From: Streptomyces sp. NRRL F-2580 | Lineage (GTDB): Bacteria; Actinomycetota; Actinomycetes; Streptomycetales; Streptomycetaceae | DNA: 64,000 bases | Assembly: GCF_000720115.1 (NCBI RefSeq) | Contig: NZ_JOIR01000005.1 | Location: forward strand, 1-64,000 | Direction of reading: 5' to 3' | Shown here: one piece after another, positions 42,851-53,208 of the stretch | Numbering within the stretch: position 1 is the stretch's first letter | Layout of the letters: every line of letters begins with the position of its first letter | Translations under genes and position numbers: made by a program | Notes under the pieces: generated by a model | The model's database searches: none | Told to the model about the DNA's origin: nothing | Seen by the model: only the letters and a program-made list of their open reading frames with translations

Positions 42851-43921
42851 GTGACCCCCGCAGACCTCTCCCCTTGCGTCGTACGCGCCGTGCGCTGCGC
42901 CGTCGCGGACGGGGAGCTGGCCGCCGGTGCGGCCGCGCCCGAGCGGGTCGTGATCGAGCGGACCCGGCCCGGCGGGGTGGGGGAGTACGCAACCCCCGTC
43001 GCCTTCCAGGTCGCCAAGACGGCCGGCTGCCCGCCCCGTGACGTGGCGGGCGTACTGGCCCGCCGGCTCGGCGCGGAGCCCGGGATCGAGCGGGTCGAGG
43101 TCACGGGAGCCGGCTTTCTCAATTTCGTACTGGCCGCACCCTCCGCCCCCTCCCTCGTCCGCGATGCCCTCATCCGCGACATCGCCATCCGGGACGTGCG
43201 CGGCGGGGCCATGTTCGCCGCCCGGGCCGGCGAGCCCGCCCGGGGCGACGAGCCCGCCCTCGACGACGAGCCCGCCCTCGACGACGAACCCGCCCAGGGC
43301 GACGAGCCCGCCCCCGACGACGAGACCGGGCTCGGGCTGCGCGAGCGCGTCGTGCGCCGCAGCGTCCTGCGGCTCGTGTGCGCCCAGGGCGGTACCGGGC
43401 GCGACCTGCCCGAGAGCCTGCCCGTCGCCCCCCTCGCCAAGCGGGACTGCGACGTCGTCGCCCGGTACGGCGCCGGGGCCGCGCACTGGCGGATGCTCTC
43501 CGTGCCGGCCCGCGAGACCCCCGTCTTCTCCGAGGACCTGCTCCTCCAGGGCGAGGGCAACGAGTTCTTCCGGGTGCGTTACGCCCACGCCCGCAGCCGG
43601 GCGCTGCTCAGGAACGCCGACCAGCTGGGCTTCCACCCCGAGACCGGGGAGGTCCCCGACGCGCCCGCGCTGCTGCGCGCCCTCGCCGACCACCCCCTCG
43701 CCCTCGAAGCCGCCGCGCACCACCGTGCGCCCGAGCGGCTCACCCGGGACCTCGTCGAGCTGGCGGACGCGCTGCTCGACTTCCAGTACCGCGTACTGCC
43801 CCGGGGCGACGAGAAACCCTCGGCCGCCCACCGCGCCCGGCTGGCTCTTGCCGAAGCCGCCGGGACGGTGCTGGCCGGCGGCCTGGCCCTGCTCGGCATA
43901 GACGCACCGACACGACTGTGA
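42851..43921 (+). CDS. nrtL: ArgS-related anticodon-binding protein NrtL
   Basis: The 356-aa protein resembles the N-terminal and DALR anticodon-binding parts of arginyl-tRNA synthetase without its catalytic domain: PVAFQVAKTAGCPPRDVAGV, VEVTGAGFLNFVLA, and the C-terminal FRVRYAHARSRALLRNADQL with RLTRDLVELADALLDFQYRV. A repeat-rich acidic spacer of DEPALDDEPA units replaces the middle. In Streptomyces this gene precedes lysA. Its biochemical role is unsettled; tRNA binding is inferred. Confidence 0.88.
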   Translation: MTPADLSPCVVRAVRCAVADGELAAGAAAPERVVIERTRPGGVGEYATPVAFQVAKTAGCPPRDVAGVLARRLGAEPGIERVEVTGAGFLNFVLAAPSAPSLVRDALIRDIAIRDVRGGAMFAARAGEPARGDEPALDDEPALDDEPAQGDEPAPDDETGLGLRERVVRRSVLRLVCAQGGTGRDLPESLPVAPLAKRDCDVVARYGAGAAHWRMLSVPARETPVFSEDLLLQGEGNEFFRVRYAHARSRALLRNADQLGFHPETGEVPDAPALLRALADHPLALEAAAHHRAPERLTRDLVELADALLDFQYRVLPRGDEKPSAAHRARLALAEAAGTVLAGGLALLGIDAPTRL

Positions 43922-43940
43922 ACCGCGAAGAGAGATACCG

Positions 43941-45332
43941 ATGAGCCGTTCCGCGCACCCCGCCGGACCCCGCCACGCCGACGTCCTGCCCGAGGGGCAC
44001 TACTCCCCGCCGCCCGCCGACCTGAACGCGCTGGACGAGAAGGTCTGGGCGCGGACCGTCACGCGCGACGGCGACGGTGTCGTGTCCGTCGGCGGCATCG
44101 AAGTGACCCGGCTCGCCGAGGAGTTCGGCACGCCCGCGTACTTCCTGGACGAGGAGGACTTCCGGGCGCGGTGCCGGGCCTGGGCGCACGCCTTCGGCCC
44201 CGACGCCGACGTCTTCTACGCCGGGAAGGCGTTCCTCTCCAAGGCCGTCGTGAAGTGGCTGAAGGAAGAGGGGCTGAACGTCGACGTCTGCTCCGGCGGG
44301 GAACTGGCCACCGCCCTCGCCGCCGGGATGCCCGCCTCGCGCATCGCCTTCCACGGCAACAACAAGTCCGAGGCCGAGATCCGCAGGGCCGTCGGCGCCG
44401 GGGTCGGACGGATCGTCCTCGACTCCTTCCAGGAGATCGCCCGCGTCGCGCACATCGCCCGTGAGCTGGGCGTGCGCCAGCCCGTGCAGATCCGCGTGAC
44501 GGTCGGCGTCGAGGCGCACACGCACGAGTTCATCGCGACCGCCCACGAGGACCAGAAGTTCGGGATCGCCGTCGCGGACGGGTCCGCCGCCGAGGCGGTA
44601 CGGCGGGCGCTCGGGCACGACAGCCTGGAGCTGCTCGGAGTCCACTCCCACATCGGGTCGCAGATCTTCGACATGGCCGGCTTCGAGGTCTCCGCCAAGC
44701 GCGTCGTGCGGCTGCTCGCCGCCGTGCGCGACGAGCACGACGTGGAGCTGCCCGAGATCGACCTCGGCGGCGGGCTCGGCATCGCCTACACCTCGAACGA
44801 CGACCCGCGCGAGCCCCACGAGATCGCCAAGGCCCTGCACGAGATCGTGGCCCGGGAGTGCGAGGGCGCCGGGCTGCGCGCCCCCCGGATCTCGGTCGAG
44901 CCCGGCCGCGCCATCGTCGGGCCGACCGCCTTCACCCTCTACGAGGTCGGGACGATCAAGCCCCTCGAAGGACTCCGGACGTACGTGAGCGTCGACGGCG
45001 GGATGTCCGACAACATCCGCACCGCCCTGTACGACGCCGAGTACTCCATCTCCCTCGTCTCCCGCACCTCCACCGCCGAGCCCATGCTCGTACGCGTCGT
45101 CGGCAAGCACTGCGAGAGCGGCGACATCGTCGTGAAGGACGCCTTCCTGCCCGCCGACCTGGCCCCCGGCGACCTCCTCGCCGTCCCGGCCACCGGCGCG
45201 TACTGCCGCTCCATGGCCAGCAATTACAACCACGCGCTCCGCCCGCCGGTCGTCGCCGTGCGCGACGGACAGGCCCGAGTGATCGTCCGCCGCGAGACGG
45301 AGGAAGATCTCCTGCGTCTCGACCTCGGATAA
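43941..45332 (+). CDS. lysA: Diaminopimelate decarboxylase
   Basis: The 463-aa PLP enzyme converts meso-diaminopimelate to lysine. It has YAGKAFLSKAV with the PLP Lys at about K96, HSHIGSQIFD, GGGLGIAYT, and SVEPGRAIVGP. It starts 19 bp after nrtL and shares its transcript. An inverted repeat follows the stop. Length and motifs are normal for actinobacterial LysA. Confidence 0.97.
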   Translation: MSRSAHPAGPRHADVLPEGHYSPPPADLNALDEKVWARTVTRDGDGVVSVGGIEVTRLAEEFGTPAYFLDEEDFRARCRAWAHAFGPDADVFYAGKAFLSKAVVKWLKEEGLNVDVCSGGELATALAAGMPASRIAFHGNNKSEAEIRRAVGAGVGRIVLDSFQEIARVAHIARELGVRQPVQIRVTVGVEAHTHEFIATAHEDQKFGIAVADGSAAEAVRRALGHDSLELLGVHSHIGSQIFDMAGFEVSAKRVVRLLAAVRDEHDVELPEIDLGGGLGIAYTSNDDPREPHEIAKALHEIVARECEGAGLRAPRISVEPGRAIVGPTAFTLYEVGTIKPLEGLRTYVSVDGGMSDNIRTALYDAEYSISLVSRTSTAEPMLVRVVGKHCESGDIVVKDAFLPADLAPGDLLAVPATGAYCRSMASNYNHALRPPVVAVRDGQARVIVRRETEEDLLRLDLG

Positions 45333-45342
45333 TGAAATTGGT

Positions 45343-45391
45343 GTCTCACTCAATGGACCGAGGATGGAAACTGCTGTCCATTGAGTGAGAC
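45343..45391. terminator. Inverted repeat between lysA and hom
   Basis: GTCTCACTCAATGGAC and GTCCATTGAGTGAGAC form a perfect 16-bp stem with a 17-nt loop. It is notably richer in A/T than its surroundings. It could end the lysA transcript or regulate hom. Confidence 0.6.
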
Positions 45392-45455
45392 TGGTTCCAC
45401 CCGGCGCGCAACCCGCGCGCGGGGTACTGATGGAAGATCGAAAGGCGTAGGTCGA

Positions 45456-46748
45456 ATGATGCGTACGCGTCCGCTGAAGGTGGCGCTGCTGGGCTGTGGA
45501 GTGGTCGGCTCAGAGGTGGCCCGCATCATGACGACGCACGCCGACGACCTCGCGCAGAGGATCGGCGCGCCCGTGGAGCTCGCCGGCGTGGCGGTGCGCC
45601 GCCCCTCGAAGGTGCGCGAGGGCATCGACCCCTCCCTGATCACCACCGATGCGACCGCCCTCCTCAAACGCGGTGACATCGACATCGCCATCGAGGTCAT
45701 CGGCGGCATCGAGCCCGCCCGCGGCCTGATCACCACCGCCTTCGAGCACGGCGTCTCCGTGGTCTCCGCGAACAAGGCGCTGCTCGCCCAGGACGGCGCC
45801 GCGCTGCACGCGGCAGCCGAGCAGCACGGGCTGGACCTGTACTACGAGGCCGCCGTCGCCGGCGCCATCCCGCTGGTCCGCCCGATGCGCGAGTCCCTCG
45901 CGGGCGACAAGATCAACCGGGTGATGGGCATCGTGAACGGCACGACGAACTTCATCCTCGACAAGATGGACTCGACCGGCGCCGGCTACCAGGAGGCGCT
46001 CGACGAGGCCACCGCCCTGGGGTACGCCGAGGCCGACCCGACCGCCGACGTCGAGGGCTACGACGCCGCCGCCAAGGCCGCGATCCTGGCCGGCATCGCC
46101 TTCCACACCCGTGTCCGCCTGGACGACGTGTACCGCGAGGGCATGACCGAGGTCAGCGCCGCCGACTTCGCCTCCGCCAAGCGGATGGGCTGCACCATCA
46201 AGCTCCTCGCCATCCTGGAGCGCGCCGCGGACGGCGCGTCCGTCACCGCCCGCGTCCACCCGGCGATGATCCCGCTCACCCACCCGCTCGCCTCCGTCCG
46301 CGAGGCGTACAACGCCGTCTTCGTCGAGGCGGAGGCTGCCGGGCGGCTCATGTTCTACGGGCCCGGCGCGGGCGGCGCGCCGACCGCTTCCGCGGTCCTC
46401 GGCGACCTGGTCGCCGTCGCCCGCAACAAGCTCGCCGAGGCAACGGGGCCCGGCGAGTCCGCGTACACCCAGCTGCCGGTCAGCCCCAGGGGGGACGTCG
46501 TCACGCGCTACCACATCAGCCTCGATGTGGCGGACAAGCCGGGCGTCCTCGCCCAGGTGGCGACCACCTTCGCGGAGCACGGTGTCTCCATCGACACGGT
46601 CCGCCAGCAGGGCAAGGACGGCGAGGCCTCCCTCGTCGTCGTCACTCACCGCGCGCCCGACGCCGCCCTCTCCGGGACCGTCGAGGCACTGCGGAAGCTG
46701 GACACCGTCCGCGGTGTCGCCAGCATCATGCGTGTTGAAGGGGAGTAA
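45456..46748 (+). CDS. hom: Homoserine dehydrogenase
   Basis: The 430-aa enzyme reduces aspartate semialdehyde to homoserine with NAD(P)H. It shows VALLGCGVVGSEVARIM (nucleotide binding), ANKALLAQ, NGTTNFILDKM and GYAEADPTADVEGYDAAAK, and ends with an ACT domain (VADKPGVLAQVATTFAEHGV) for allosteric control, typically by threonine. ATG 45456 is followed immediately by another ATG, either may start. It forms an operon with thrC six bases downstream. Confidence 0.96.
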   Translation: MMRTRPLKVALLGCGVVGSEVARIMTTHADDLAQRIGAPVELAGVAVRRPSKVREGIDPSLITTDATALLKRGDIDIAIEVIGGIEPARGLITTAFEHGVSVVSANKALLAQDGAALHAAAEQHGLDLYYEAAVAGAIPLVRPMRESLAGDKINRVMGIVNGTTNFILDKMDSTGAGYQEALDEATALGYAEADPTADVEGYDAAAKAAILAGIAFHTRVRLDDVYREGMTEVSAADFASAKRMGCTIKLLAILERAADGASVTARVHPAMIPLTHPLASVREAYNAVFVEAEAAGRLMFYGPGAGGAPTASAVLGDLVAVARNKLAEATGPGESAYTQLPVSPRGDVVTRYHISLDVADKPGVLAQVATTFAEHGVSIDTVRQQGKDGEASLVVVTHRAPDAALSGTVEALRKLDTVRGVASIMRVEGE

Positions 46749-46754
46749 GGACCC

Positions 46755-47825
46755 ATGAGCAGCAATCGCACCCACCAGTGGCGCGGCATCATCGAGGAGT
46801 ACCGGGACCGCCTGCCGGTCACGGACGCGACGCCGGTGGTCACGCTCCGTGAAGGTGGTACTCCCCTCGTCCCCGCGCAGGTGCTCTCCGAGCGCACCGG
46901 CTGCGAGGTCCACCTGAAGGTCGAGGGGGCCAACCCCACCGGGTCCTTCAAGGACCGCGGCATGACCATGGCGATCACCAAGGCCAAGGAGGAGGGTGCC
47001 AAGGCGGTCATCTGCGCCTCCACCGGCAACACTTCGGCCTCCGCCGCCGCGTACGCGGTGCGCGCCGGGATGGTCTGCGCGGTGCTCGTGCCGCGCGGCA
47101 AGATCGCGCTCGGCAAGATGGGCCAGGCCCTCGTGCACGGCGCCAAGATCCTTCAGGTGGACGGCAACTTCGACGACTGCCTGAACCTGGCCCGCGCGCT
47201 CTCCGACAACTACCCGGTGGCGCTGGTCAATTCGGTCAACCCGGTGCGCATCGAGGGCCAGAAGACGGCCGCGTTCGAGATCGTCGACGCGCTGGGCGAC
47301 GCCCCCGACATCCACGTGCTGCCCGTCGGCAACGCCGGCAACATCACGGCGTACTGGAAGGGCTTCAAGGAGTACAAGGCCGACGGCCTGTCCTCCCGTA
47401 CGCCCCGCGTGTGGGGTTTCCAGGCCTCCGGCTCCGCGCCGATCGTGCGCGGCGAGGTCGTCAAGGAGCCGCACACCATCGCCACCGCGATCCGCATCGG
47501 CAACCCGGCCTCCTGGGACTACGCCCTGCAGGCGCGCGACGAGTCGGGCGGCTTCATCGACGAGGTGACCGACCGCCAGATCCTGGCCGCCTACCGGCTG
47601 TTGGCCGCTCAGGAGGGCGTCTTCGTCGAGCCCGCCTCGGCCGCCTCGGTGGCCGGCCTGCTCAAGGCCGCCGAGCTGGGCCTGGTGGACCCCGGCCAGA
47701 AGATCGTGTGCACCGTCACCGGCAACGGCCTGAAGGACCCCGACTGGGCGATCGCCGGCGCTCCGCAGCCGGTCACCGTTCCGGTGGACGCCGAGGCCGC
47801 CGCCGTCCGTCTGGGTCTGGTCTAG
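46755..47825 (+). CDS. thrC: Threonine synthase
   Basis: The 356-aa PLP enzyme converts O-phosphohomoserine to threonine. [16 protein letters not shown] carries the PLP Lys (K66), with [14 protein letters not shown] and [16 protein letters not shown] as phosphate-binding loops. AAGGA precedes the ATG. It is the short bacterial form. It is followed by a 364-bp gap before thrB. Confidence 0.97.
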   Translation: MSSNRTHQWRGIIEEYRDRLPVTDATPVVTLREGGTPLVPAQVLSERTGCEVHLKVEGANPTGSFKDRGMTMAITKAKEEGAKAVICASTGNTSASAAAYAVRAGMVCAVLVPRGKIALGKMGQALVHGAKILQVDGNFDDCLNLARALSDNYPVALVNSVNPVRIEGQKTAAFEIVDALGDAPDIHVLPVGNAGNITAYWKGFKEYKADGLSSRTPRVWGFQASGSAPIVRGEVVKEPHTIATAIRIGNPASWDYALQARDESGGFIDEVTDRQILAAYRLLAAQEGVFVEPASAASVAGLLKAAELGLVDPGQKIVCTVTGNGLKDPDWAIAGAPQPVTVPVDAEAAAVRLGLV

Positions 47826-48189
47826 GCCGGATCCGGTGCGGGGACCCGGCGCCATGTGCCCGGTCCCGCCCGGTCCCGGGAGTAACGCGCACCACGTGTG
47901 AGCCGGTTCCGGAGGGCTTCCGAGGCCCTCCGGAACCCGGCAACTCACCCCGTACGATGACAAAAGTGCGGCCGAAGCCGTCGAAGCCCGCGACACGCAT
48001 CGTGCGCCTCCTGTGCGCCCTATGTCGCGAGAGAACCTTCCTTCGATACGCTGTACTTACATCCGCCACCGCGCATATGACCGCGGTGCTGCCCCGAGGG
48101 CCTTCGGGTGTCGTACGTTCTCCAGTACATTCGCAGCGAGCCAGCGAAGAGCGAAGATCTCGCACAGTCACAAGGAGTGTCATCGGACG
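47826..48189. other. Gap between thrC and thrB
   Basis: A short open frame from about 47967 is not gene-like. AAGGAG (48172-48177) serves thrB. The size of the gap suggests that thrB has its own promoter. Confidence 0.5.
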
Positions 48190-49116
48190 ATGGCCGGTCC
48201 AGCGTTCCGCGCCGCCGCCGTACGGGTGCGCGTCCCCGCCAGCAGTGCCAACCTCGGCCCGGGCTTCGACGCCCTGGGCCTGGCCCTGGGGCTCTACGAC
48301 GACGTAGTCGTCCGGGTGGCCGACTCCGGCCTGAACATCGACATCGCGGGCGAGGGCGCCGACACCCTCCCGCGGGACGAGAGCCACCTGCTCGTACGCT
48401 CCATGCGCACCGCCTTCGACCTGCTGGGCGGACAGCCGCGCGGCCTCGAGGTCGTCTGCGCCAACCGGATCCCGCACGGCCGCGGCCTCGGCTCCTCCTC
48501 CGCCGCGATCTGCGCCGGCATCGTCGCCGCCCGCGCCGTGACCATAGGCGGCGAGGCCAGGCTCGACGACGCGGCGCTGCTGGAGCTCGCCACCGAGATC
48601 GAGGGACACCCCGACAACGTCGCCGCCTGCCTGCTCGGCGGATTCACCCTGGCGTGGATGGACGGCGGCAGTGCCAAGGCGATCCGGATGGAGCCTGCCG
48701 AATCCATCGTTCCGGTGGTCTTCGTGCCTTCCAAGCCGGTCCTGACGGAGACCGCGCGCGGCCTGCTGCCGCGCAGCGTCCCGCACGTGGACGCGGCCGT
48801 CAACGCGGGCCGCGCGGGCCTGCTCGTGGAAGCCCTGACCAGGCGTCCCGAGCTGCTGCTGCCCGCCACCGAAGACCGGCTCCACCAGGAGTACCGGTCC
48901 CCGGCGATGCCCGAGAGCGTCGCTCTGGTGAACCGACTGCGGGCGGACGGGATCCCCGCGGTCATCTCCGGCGCGGGCCCCACGGTCCTCGCGCTGGTCG
49001 ACAACGGCGCGGCCGACAAGGTCGCGCAGCTCGCGGGCGAGGGATGGGCGGCCAACCGGCTCGCTCTCGACGCTGCGGGCGCGAGCGTACTTCCGCTGGG
49101 CACCCAGGGCGGCTGA
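48190..49116 (+). CDS. thrB: Homoserine kinase
   Basis: The 308-aa GHMP kinase phosphorylates homoserine. It contains VRVPASSANLGPGFDALGLA, the ATP loop IPHGRGLGSSSAAICAGI, GHPDNVAACLLGG and AVISGAGPTVLALV. ATG 48190 matches the family start; AAGGAG is about 12 bases upstream, slightly far. Upstream frame is Arg/Tyr-rich and not gene-like. Confidence 0.96.
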   Translation: MAGPAFRAAAVRVRVPASSANLGPGFDALGLALGLYDDVVVRVADSGLNIDIAGEGADTLPRDESHLLVRSMRTAFDLLGGQPRGLEVVCANRIPHGRGLGSSSAAICAGIVAARAVTIGGEARLDDAALLELATEIEGHPDNVAACLLGGFTLAWMDGGSAKAIRMEPAESIVPVVFVPSKPVLTETARGLLPRSVPHVDAAVNAGRAGLLVEALTRRPELLLPATEDRLHQEYRSPAMPESVALVNRLRADGIPAVISGAGPTVLALVDNGAADKVAQLAGEGWAANRLALDAAGASVLPLGTQGG

Positions 49117-49551
49117 AAGCCGTTCTCGTGGGGTGCGCAGCCGGTCAGGGGCGGGCGGCCAGGGCAGGCCGCCCGCGCGGAAGGGCGCGATTGCCGGTGA
49201 TTGAGAGGGGGAATATCTATTGGATCCGGTAGTGTTAGTCTCAAGTGCGCATCGGAAGCCGCCATGGCTCGGTGCTCAGTGTCCCCATACGGGACCACAT
49301 TTCTTCCGGGAGCCTCCCCGACTGCTTTGATCACTTCCAGCAGTTTCGAGCACGCTCCGGAATCGGCGTGACATTCCCACGCTTCCAGCTCGGGGGCTTC
49401 TCGCCGGAACCACCCATGCACGTTTTCTCCCCGCCGTATCTCTATCGGCGGACCACCGCCCCGGCACGGTCCACACCTAGGACTGTTGTCGGACAGCACA
49501 ACCGGTCGCCGAGCCAGACAGGCCGACGTCCGCTCCAGGGAAGGACCCTTC
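49117..49551. promoter_or_regulatory. Long leader of rho
   Basis: No gene is supported over 435 bp. The region is less G+C-rich than its neighbours, with C-rich unpaired stretches (about 49281-49460) that could act as Rho loading sites in autoregulation. GGGAAGG lies upstream of the rho GTG. No known riboswitch fold was recognised. Confidence 0.4.
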
Positions 49552-51669
49552 GTGAGCGACACCACCGATCTGATGGGCGCTGCCGACACCTCTGTCGACA
49601 CCAGTACCCCCGCCGCGGGCGCCGCACCCAAGCGTCGACGCACCGGCACCGGCCTTGACGGCATGGTCCTGGCCGAGCTGCAGCAGGTCGCGTCGGGCCT
49701 CGGGATCAGGGGCACCGCGCGGATGCGCAAGAGCCAGCTGATCGAGGTCATCAAGGAGGCGCAGGCGGGCAGCGGTGCTCCCAAGGCCGCGGCCTCCGCC
49801 GCCGGGGACACCGCCGAGGCCAAGCCGAAGCGCCGCGCCACCAGCAAGGCCCGCACGGGTGAGGCCGCCGCCGAGGCGCCCGCCGAGAAGCCTGCCGCGC
49901 AGGCGCAGATCGAGATCCCGGGCCAGCCGGCCAGCGACGACGCGCCGGCCGGCGAGCGCCGCCGCCGTCGGGCCACGGCTCCCACCGGCAGCCCGGAGGC
50001 CTCGGCCCCCGTCGCCGTGCAGGTCGAGCAGAAGACCGAGACCGTGACCGCCGCCCCGGCGCAGTCCGAGGTCACGGCCGACGCCACGGCGGTCTCCGCC
50101 GGCCAGGCGCAGGGTCAGGACGGCGAGGGCCGCGGCCGTCGCGACCGCCGTGACCGCGCCGAGCGCGGCGACCGCCAGCGCGACCGCCGTGACCGCGGCG
50201 CCAAGGCCGACGACCAGGGCCAGGCCGGCCAGGGTCAGGCGGCCCCGCAGGGCGGCCAGGGCGGCCAGGGTGGCGGCCGTCAGGACCGCGCCGACCGTCA
50301 GGACCGCGCCGACCGTCAGGACCGCCAGCAGCAGGGCGGCCGTGGCCAGGGCCAGGGTCAGCAGGGCCGTCAGGACCGCCAGGACCGCCAGGACCGCCAG
50401 GACAACGGCCCGCAGGACGACTTCGACGACGAGGGCGGCCGCCGTGGCCGTCGCGGACGCTACCGCGACCGTCGTGGCCGTCGTGGCCGTGACGAGTTCG
50501 CCCCGAACGAGCCGCAGGTCGCCGACGACGACGTGCTGATCCCCGTCGCGGGCATCCTCGACATCCTCGACAACTACGCGTTCATCCGGACCTCGGGCTA
50601 CCTGCCCGGTCCCAACGACGTGTACGTGTCCCTCGCCCAGGTCCGCAAGGCCGGCCTGCGCAAGGGCGACCACACCACCGGTGCGGTCCGTCAGCCCAAG
50701 GACGGCGAGCGCCGCGAGAAGTTCAACGCCCTCGTGCGTCTGGACTCGGTGAACGGCATGGCGCCCGAATCCGGCCGTGGCCGCCCGGAGTTCCAGAAGC
50801 TGACCCCGCTCTACCCGCAGGACCGGCTCCGTCTGGAGACCGACCCGGGCGTGCTGACCACCCGCATCATCGACCTCGTGTCGCCGATCGGCAAGGGCCA
50901 GCGCGGTCTGATCGTGGCTCCGCCGAAGACCGGCAAGACCATGATCATGCAGGCGATCGCCAACGCGATCACGGTCAACAACCCCGAGTGCCACCTGATG
51001 GTCGTCCTGGTCGACGAGCGTCCGGAAGAGGTCACCGACATGCAGCGGTCGGTCAAGGGCGAGGTCATCTCCTCGACCTTCGACCGCCCGGCCGAGGACC
51101 ACACCACCGTCGCCGAGCTGGCCATCGAGCGCGCCAAGCGTCTCGTCGAGCTGGGTCACGACGTGGTCGTCCTGCTGGACTCCATCACCCGTCTGGGCCG
51201 CGCGTACAACCTCGCGGCGCCCGCCTCCGGCCGCATCCTGTCCGGTGGTGTCGACTCGACCGCGCTGTACCCGCCGAAGCGCTTCTTCGGTGCCGCGCGC
51301 AACATCGAGGACGGCGGCTCGCTGACCATCCTGGCCACCGCGCTGGTCGACACCGGCTCGCGCATGGACGAGGTGATCTTCGAGGAGTTCAAGGGCACCG
51401 GCAACATGGAGCTCAAGCTCGACCGCAAGCTCGCCGACAAGCGCATCTTCCCGGCCGTCGACGTCGACCCGTCGGGCACCCGCAAGGAGGAGATCCTCCT
51501 CAACGCGGAGGAGCTCGCCATCGTCTGGAAGCTGCGCCGGGTGCTGCACGCGCTCGACTCGCAGCAGGCGATCGAGCTGCTGCTCGACAAGATGAAGCAG
51601 ACGAAGTCGAACGCCGAGTTCCTGATGCAGATCGCGAAGACGACCCCGTCGGGCAAGAACGACGACTGA
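49552..51669 (+). CDS. rho: Transcription termination factor Rho
   Basis: The 705-aa hexameric RNA helicase has an N-terminal Rho_N helical module ([34 protein letters not shown]), a very long insert of about 250 residues rich in Arg, Gly, Asp and Gln ([27 protein letters not shown]), then the RNA-binding OB fold ([18 protein letters not shown]) and RecA-like core with P-loop [11 protein letters not shown] (about 459-467) and [15 protein letters not shown]. Inserts of this kind are known in actinobacterial Rho and give RNA binding or condensation. GTG 49552 gives MSDTTDLMG. Confidence 0.97.
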   Translation: MSDTTDLMGAADTSVDTSTPAAGAAPKRRRTGTGLDGMVLAELQQVASGLGIRGTARMRKSQLIEVIKEAQAGSGAPKAAASAAGDTAEAKPKRRATSKARTGEAAAEAPAEKPAAQAQIEIPGQPASDDAPAGERRRRRATAPTGSPEASAPVAVQVEQKTETVTAAPAQSEVTADATAVSAGQAQGQDGEGRGRRDRRDRAERGDRQRDRRDRGAKADDQGQAGQGQAAPQGGQGGQGGGRQDRADRQDRADRQDRQQQGGRGQGQGQQGRQDRQDRQDRQDNGPQDDFDDEGGRRGRRGRYRDRRGRRGRDEFAPNEPQVADDDVLIPVAGILDILDNYAFIRTSGYLPGPNDVYVSLAQVRKAGLRKGDHTTGAVRQPKDGERREKFNALVRLDSVNGMAPESGRGRPEFQKLTPLYPQDRLRLETDPGVLTTRIIDLVSPIGKGQRGLIVAPPKTGKTMIMQAIANAITVNNPECHLMVVLVDERPEEVTDMQRSVKGEVISSTFDRPAEDHTTVAELAIERAKRLVELGHDVVVLLDSITRLGRAYNLAAPASGRILSGGVDSTALYPPKRFFGAARNIEDGGSLTILATALVDTGSRMDEVIFEEFKGTGNMELKLDRKLADKRIFPAVDVDPSGTRKEEILLNAEELAIVWKLRRVLHALDSQQAIELLLDKMKQTKSNAEFLMQIAKTTPSGKNDD

Positions 51670-51911
51670 GGTCCGGAGTCGGGCGTATGACGCCTGACGC
51701 GCGGCATCACCCCAGCAGCCCCCACCGCACCGGCGGCGGGGCTGCTGCGCGTTCCGGGGGCCCCGCACGGGCCCCGGGGCGCCGGTGCGGGCTTCACCAC
51801 ACCCCGCCCCGGAACCCTGCGGGGCGTTCACCCGTCTGTGTGAGAGGGGCCCGCGGAGTGGACGGCGGGCCGGAACGGACCAGGGGACCGGACTCAGGGA
51901 CTGAGGAGAGC

Positions 51912-53012
51912 ATGACCGAGGACAGCAAGGGCCGCGGCCGACGGGCCGCGGGCCGGCGCCGACGCAAACCGGCGAAGCGCCGCAGGGCTCTCGTCATCGC
52001 CGCGTGGAGCGCAGCGGGGGTGGTCCTGCTGGGGGGCGCGGGCCTCGGCTACTTCTACTTCAAGCTCAACGGCAATCTGAAAACCGTCGACATCGACCAG
52101 GCCCTCGGCAGCGACCGCCCGCAGAACGTCGACAACGGCTCGATGGACATCCTGGTGCTCGGCTCCGACTCCCGCGGCGGCGCCAACGGAGAGTACGGCC
52201 AGGACGACGGCGGCTCGGCCCGCTCCGACACCGCGATGATCGTCCACCTCTACGAGGGCCACAAGCAGGCCAGCGTCGTATCGATACCCCGCGACACCAT
52301 GACGGTCCGTCCCGAATGCCCCACCGGCAAGGGCAAGACCGACCCCGGCGGCCCGCGCAAGCAGTTCAACGAGGCGTACACCATCGGCGGGGCCGCCTGC
52401 GCGGTCAAGACCGTCGAGAAGATGTCGGGGATCCGGATGGACCACTACATCGAGGTCGACTTCACGGGCTTCAAGAAGATCATCGACAACCTCGGCGGCG
52501 TCGACGTGACCACCACCAAGCCGATCAAGGACGGCGCCAGCCACCTCGAACTCGCGGCCGGCCCGAACCACCTCAACGGCGAACAGGCCCTCGGCCTCGT
52601 CCGCACCCGCAAGAGCGTCGGCGACGGCAGCGACCTGGGCCGAATACAGCTCCAGCAGGCCTTCATCAAGGCACTGATCAAACAGGTCAAGAGCATCGGG
52701 GTGTTCGACAACCCCAAGCGGCTGGTGGACCTCGCCGACTCCGCGACCAAGGCGATCACCACCGACAAGTCGCTCGGTGACGTGAAGTCCCTCATGGGCT
52801 TCGCCCAGGGCCTGCAGGGCATCGAGGCCCAGAACATGCACATGATCACCCTGCCGGTGACGGTGGACCCGCGCGACGCCGATCGCGTCGCCCCGCTGAC
52901 GAAGGAGTCGAAGCTGGTCTGGGAAGCGCTGCTCGCGGACCAGCCGATCCCGGCCGAGGCCACCGAGAAGTCCATGGGGGACAAGGGCACGGTCGGCGGC
53001 ATCGTCCAGTAG
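51912..53012 (+). CDS. LytR-CpsA-Psr (LCP) family wall-polymer ligase
   Basis: The 366-aa protein has a basic cytosolic N-terminus, one membrane helix at about residues 27-48, and an extracytoplasmic LCP domain: ILVLGSDSRGG, RSDTAMIVHLYE, VVSIPRDTMTV, VDFTGFKKIIDNLGGVDV and LVRTRKSVGDGSDLGRIQLQ. LCP enzymes attach wall polymers such as teichoic-acid-like glycans to peptidoglycan. The conserved Arg and Asp residues are present. It is between rho and rpmE, as usual in Streptomyces. Confidence 0.93.
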   Translation: MTEDSKGRGRRAAGRRRRKPAKRRRALVIAAWSAAGVVLLGGAGLGYFYFKLNGNLKTVDIDQALGSDRPQNVDNGSMDILVLGSDSRGGANGEYGQDDGGSARSDTAMIVHLYEGHKQASVVSIPRDTMTVRPECPTGKGKTDPGGPRKQFNEAYTIGGAACAVKTVEKMSGIRMDHYIEVDFTGFKKIIDNLGGVDVTTTKPIKDGASHLELAAGPNHLNGEQALGLVRTRKSVGDGSDLGRIQLQQAFIKALIKQVKSIGVFDNPKRLVDLADSATKAITTDKSLGDVKSLMGFAQGLQGIEAQNMHMITLPVTVDPRDADRVAPLTKESKLVWEALLADQPIPAEATEKSMGDKGTVGGIVQ

Positions 53013-53208
53013 GGAGCCCCTGCTCAGGCGGCTTCCGGACGGATTCCGCGGGGGTGCGGAATAGATGGCGGCCCCCCTCCGTTGAGGGAGGCGTCCTCAG
53101 AATTTTGACAGGCAGCCCGGTCCTGGCAGACTGGTCTGTCGGCCCCGGTTCACGCAGTGCGCAATTCGGCTCCTGCGACCCGGCGCCCTCCCGAATCTAG
53201 GAGACACC

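Noticed and set aside
47967..48300. Short plus-strand frame beginning MRPKPSKPATRIVR
   Set aside because: It becomes an out-of-frame reading of thrB and has no conserved features.
49201..49551. Riboswitch in the rho leader
   Set aside because: No known aptamer core could be recognised by eye.
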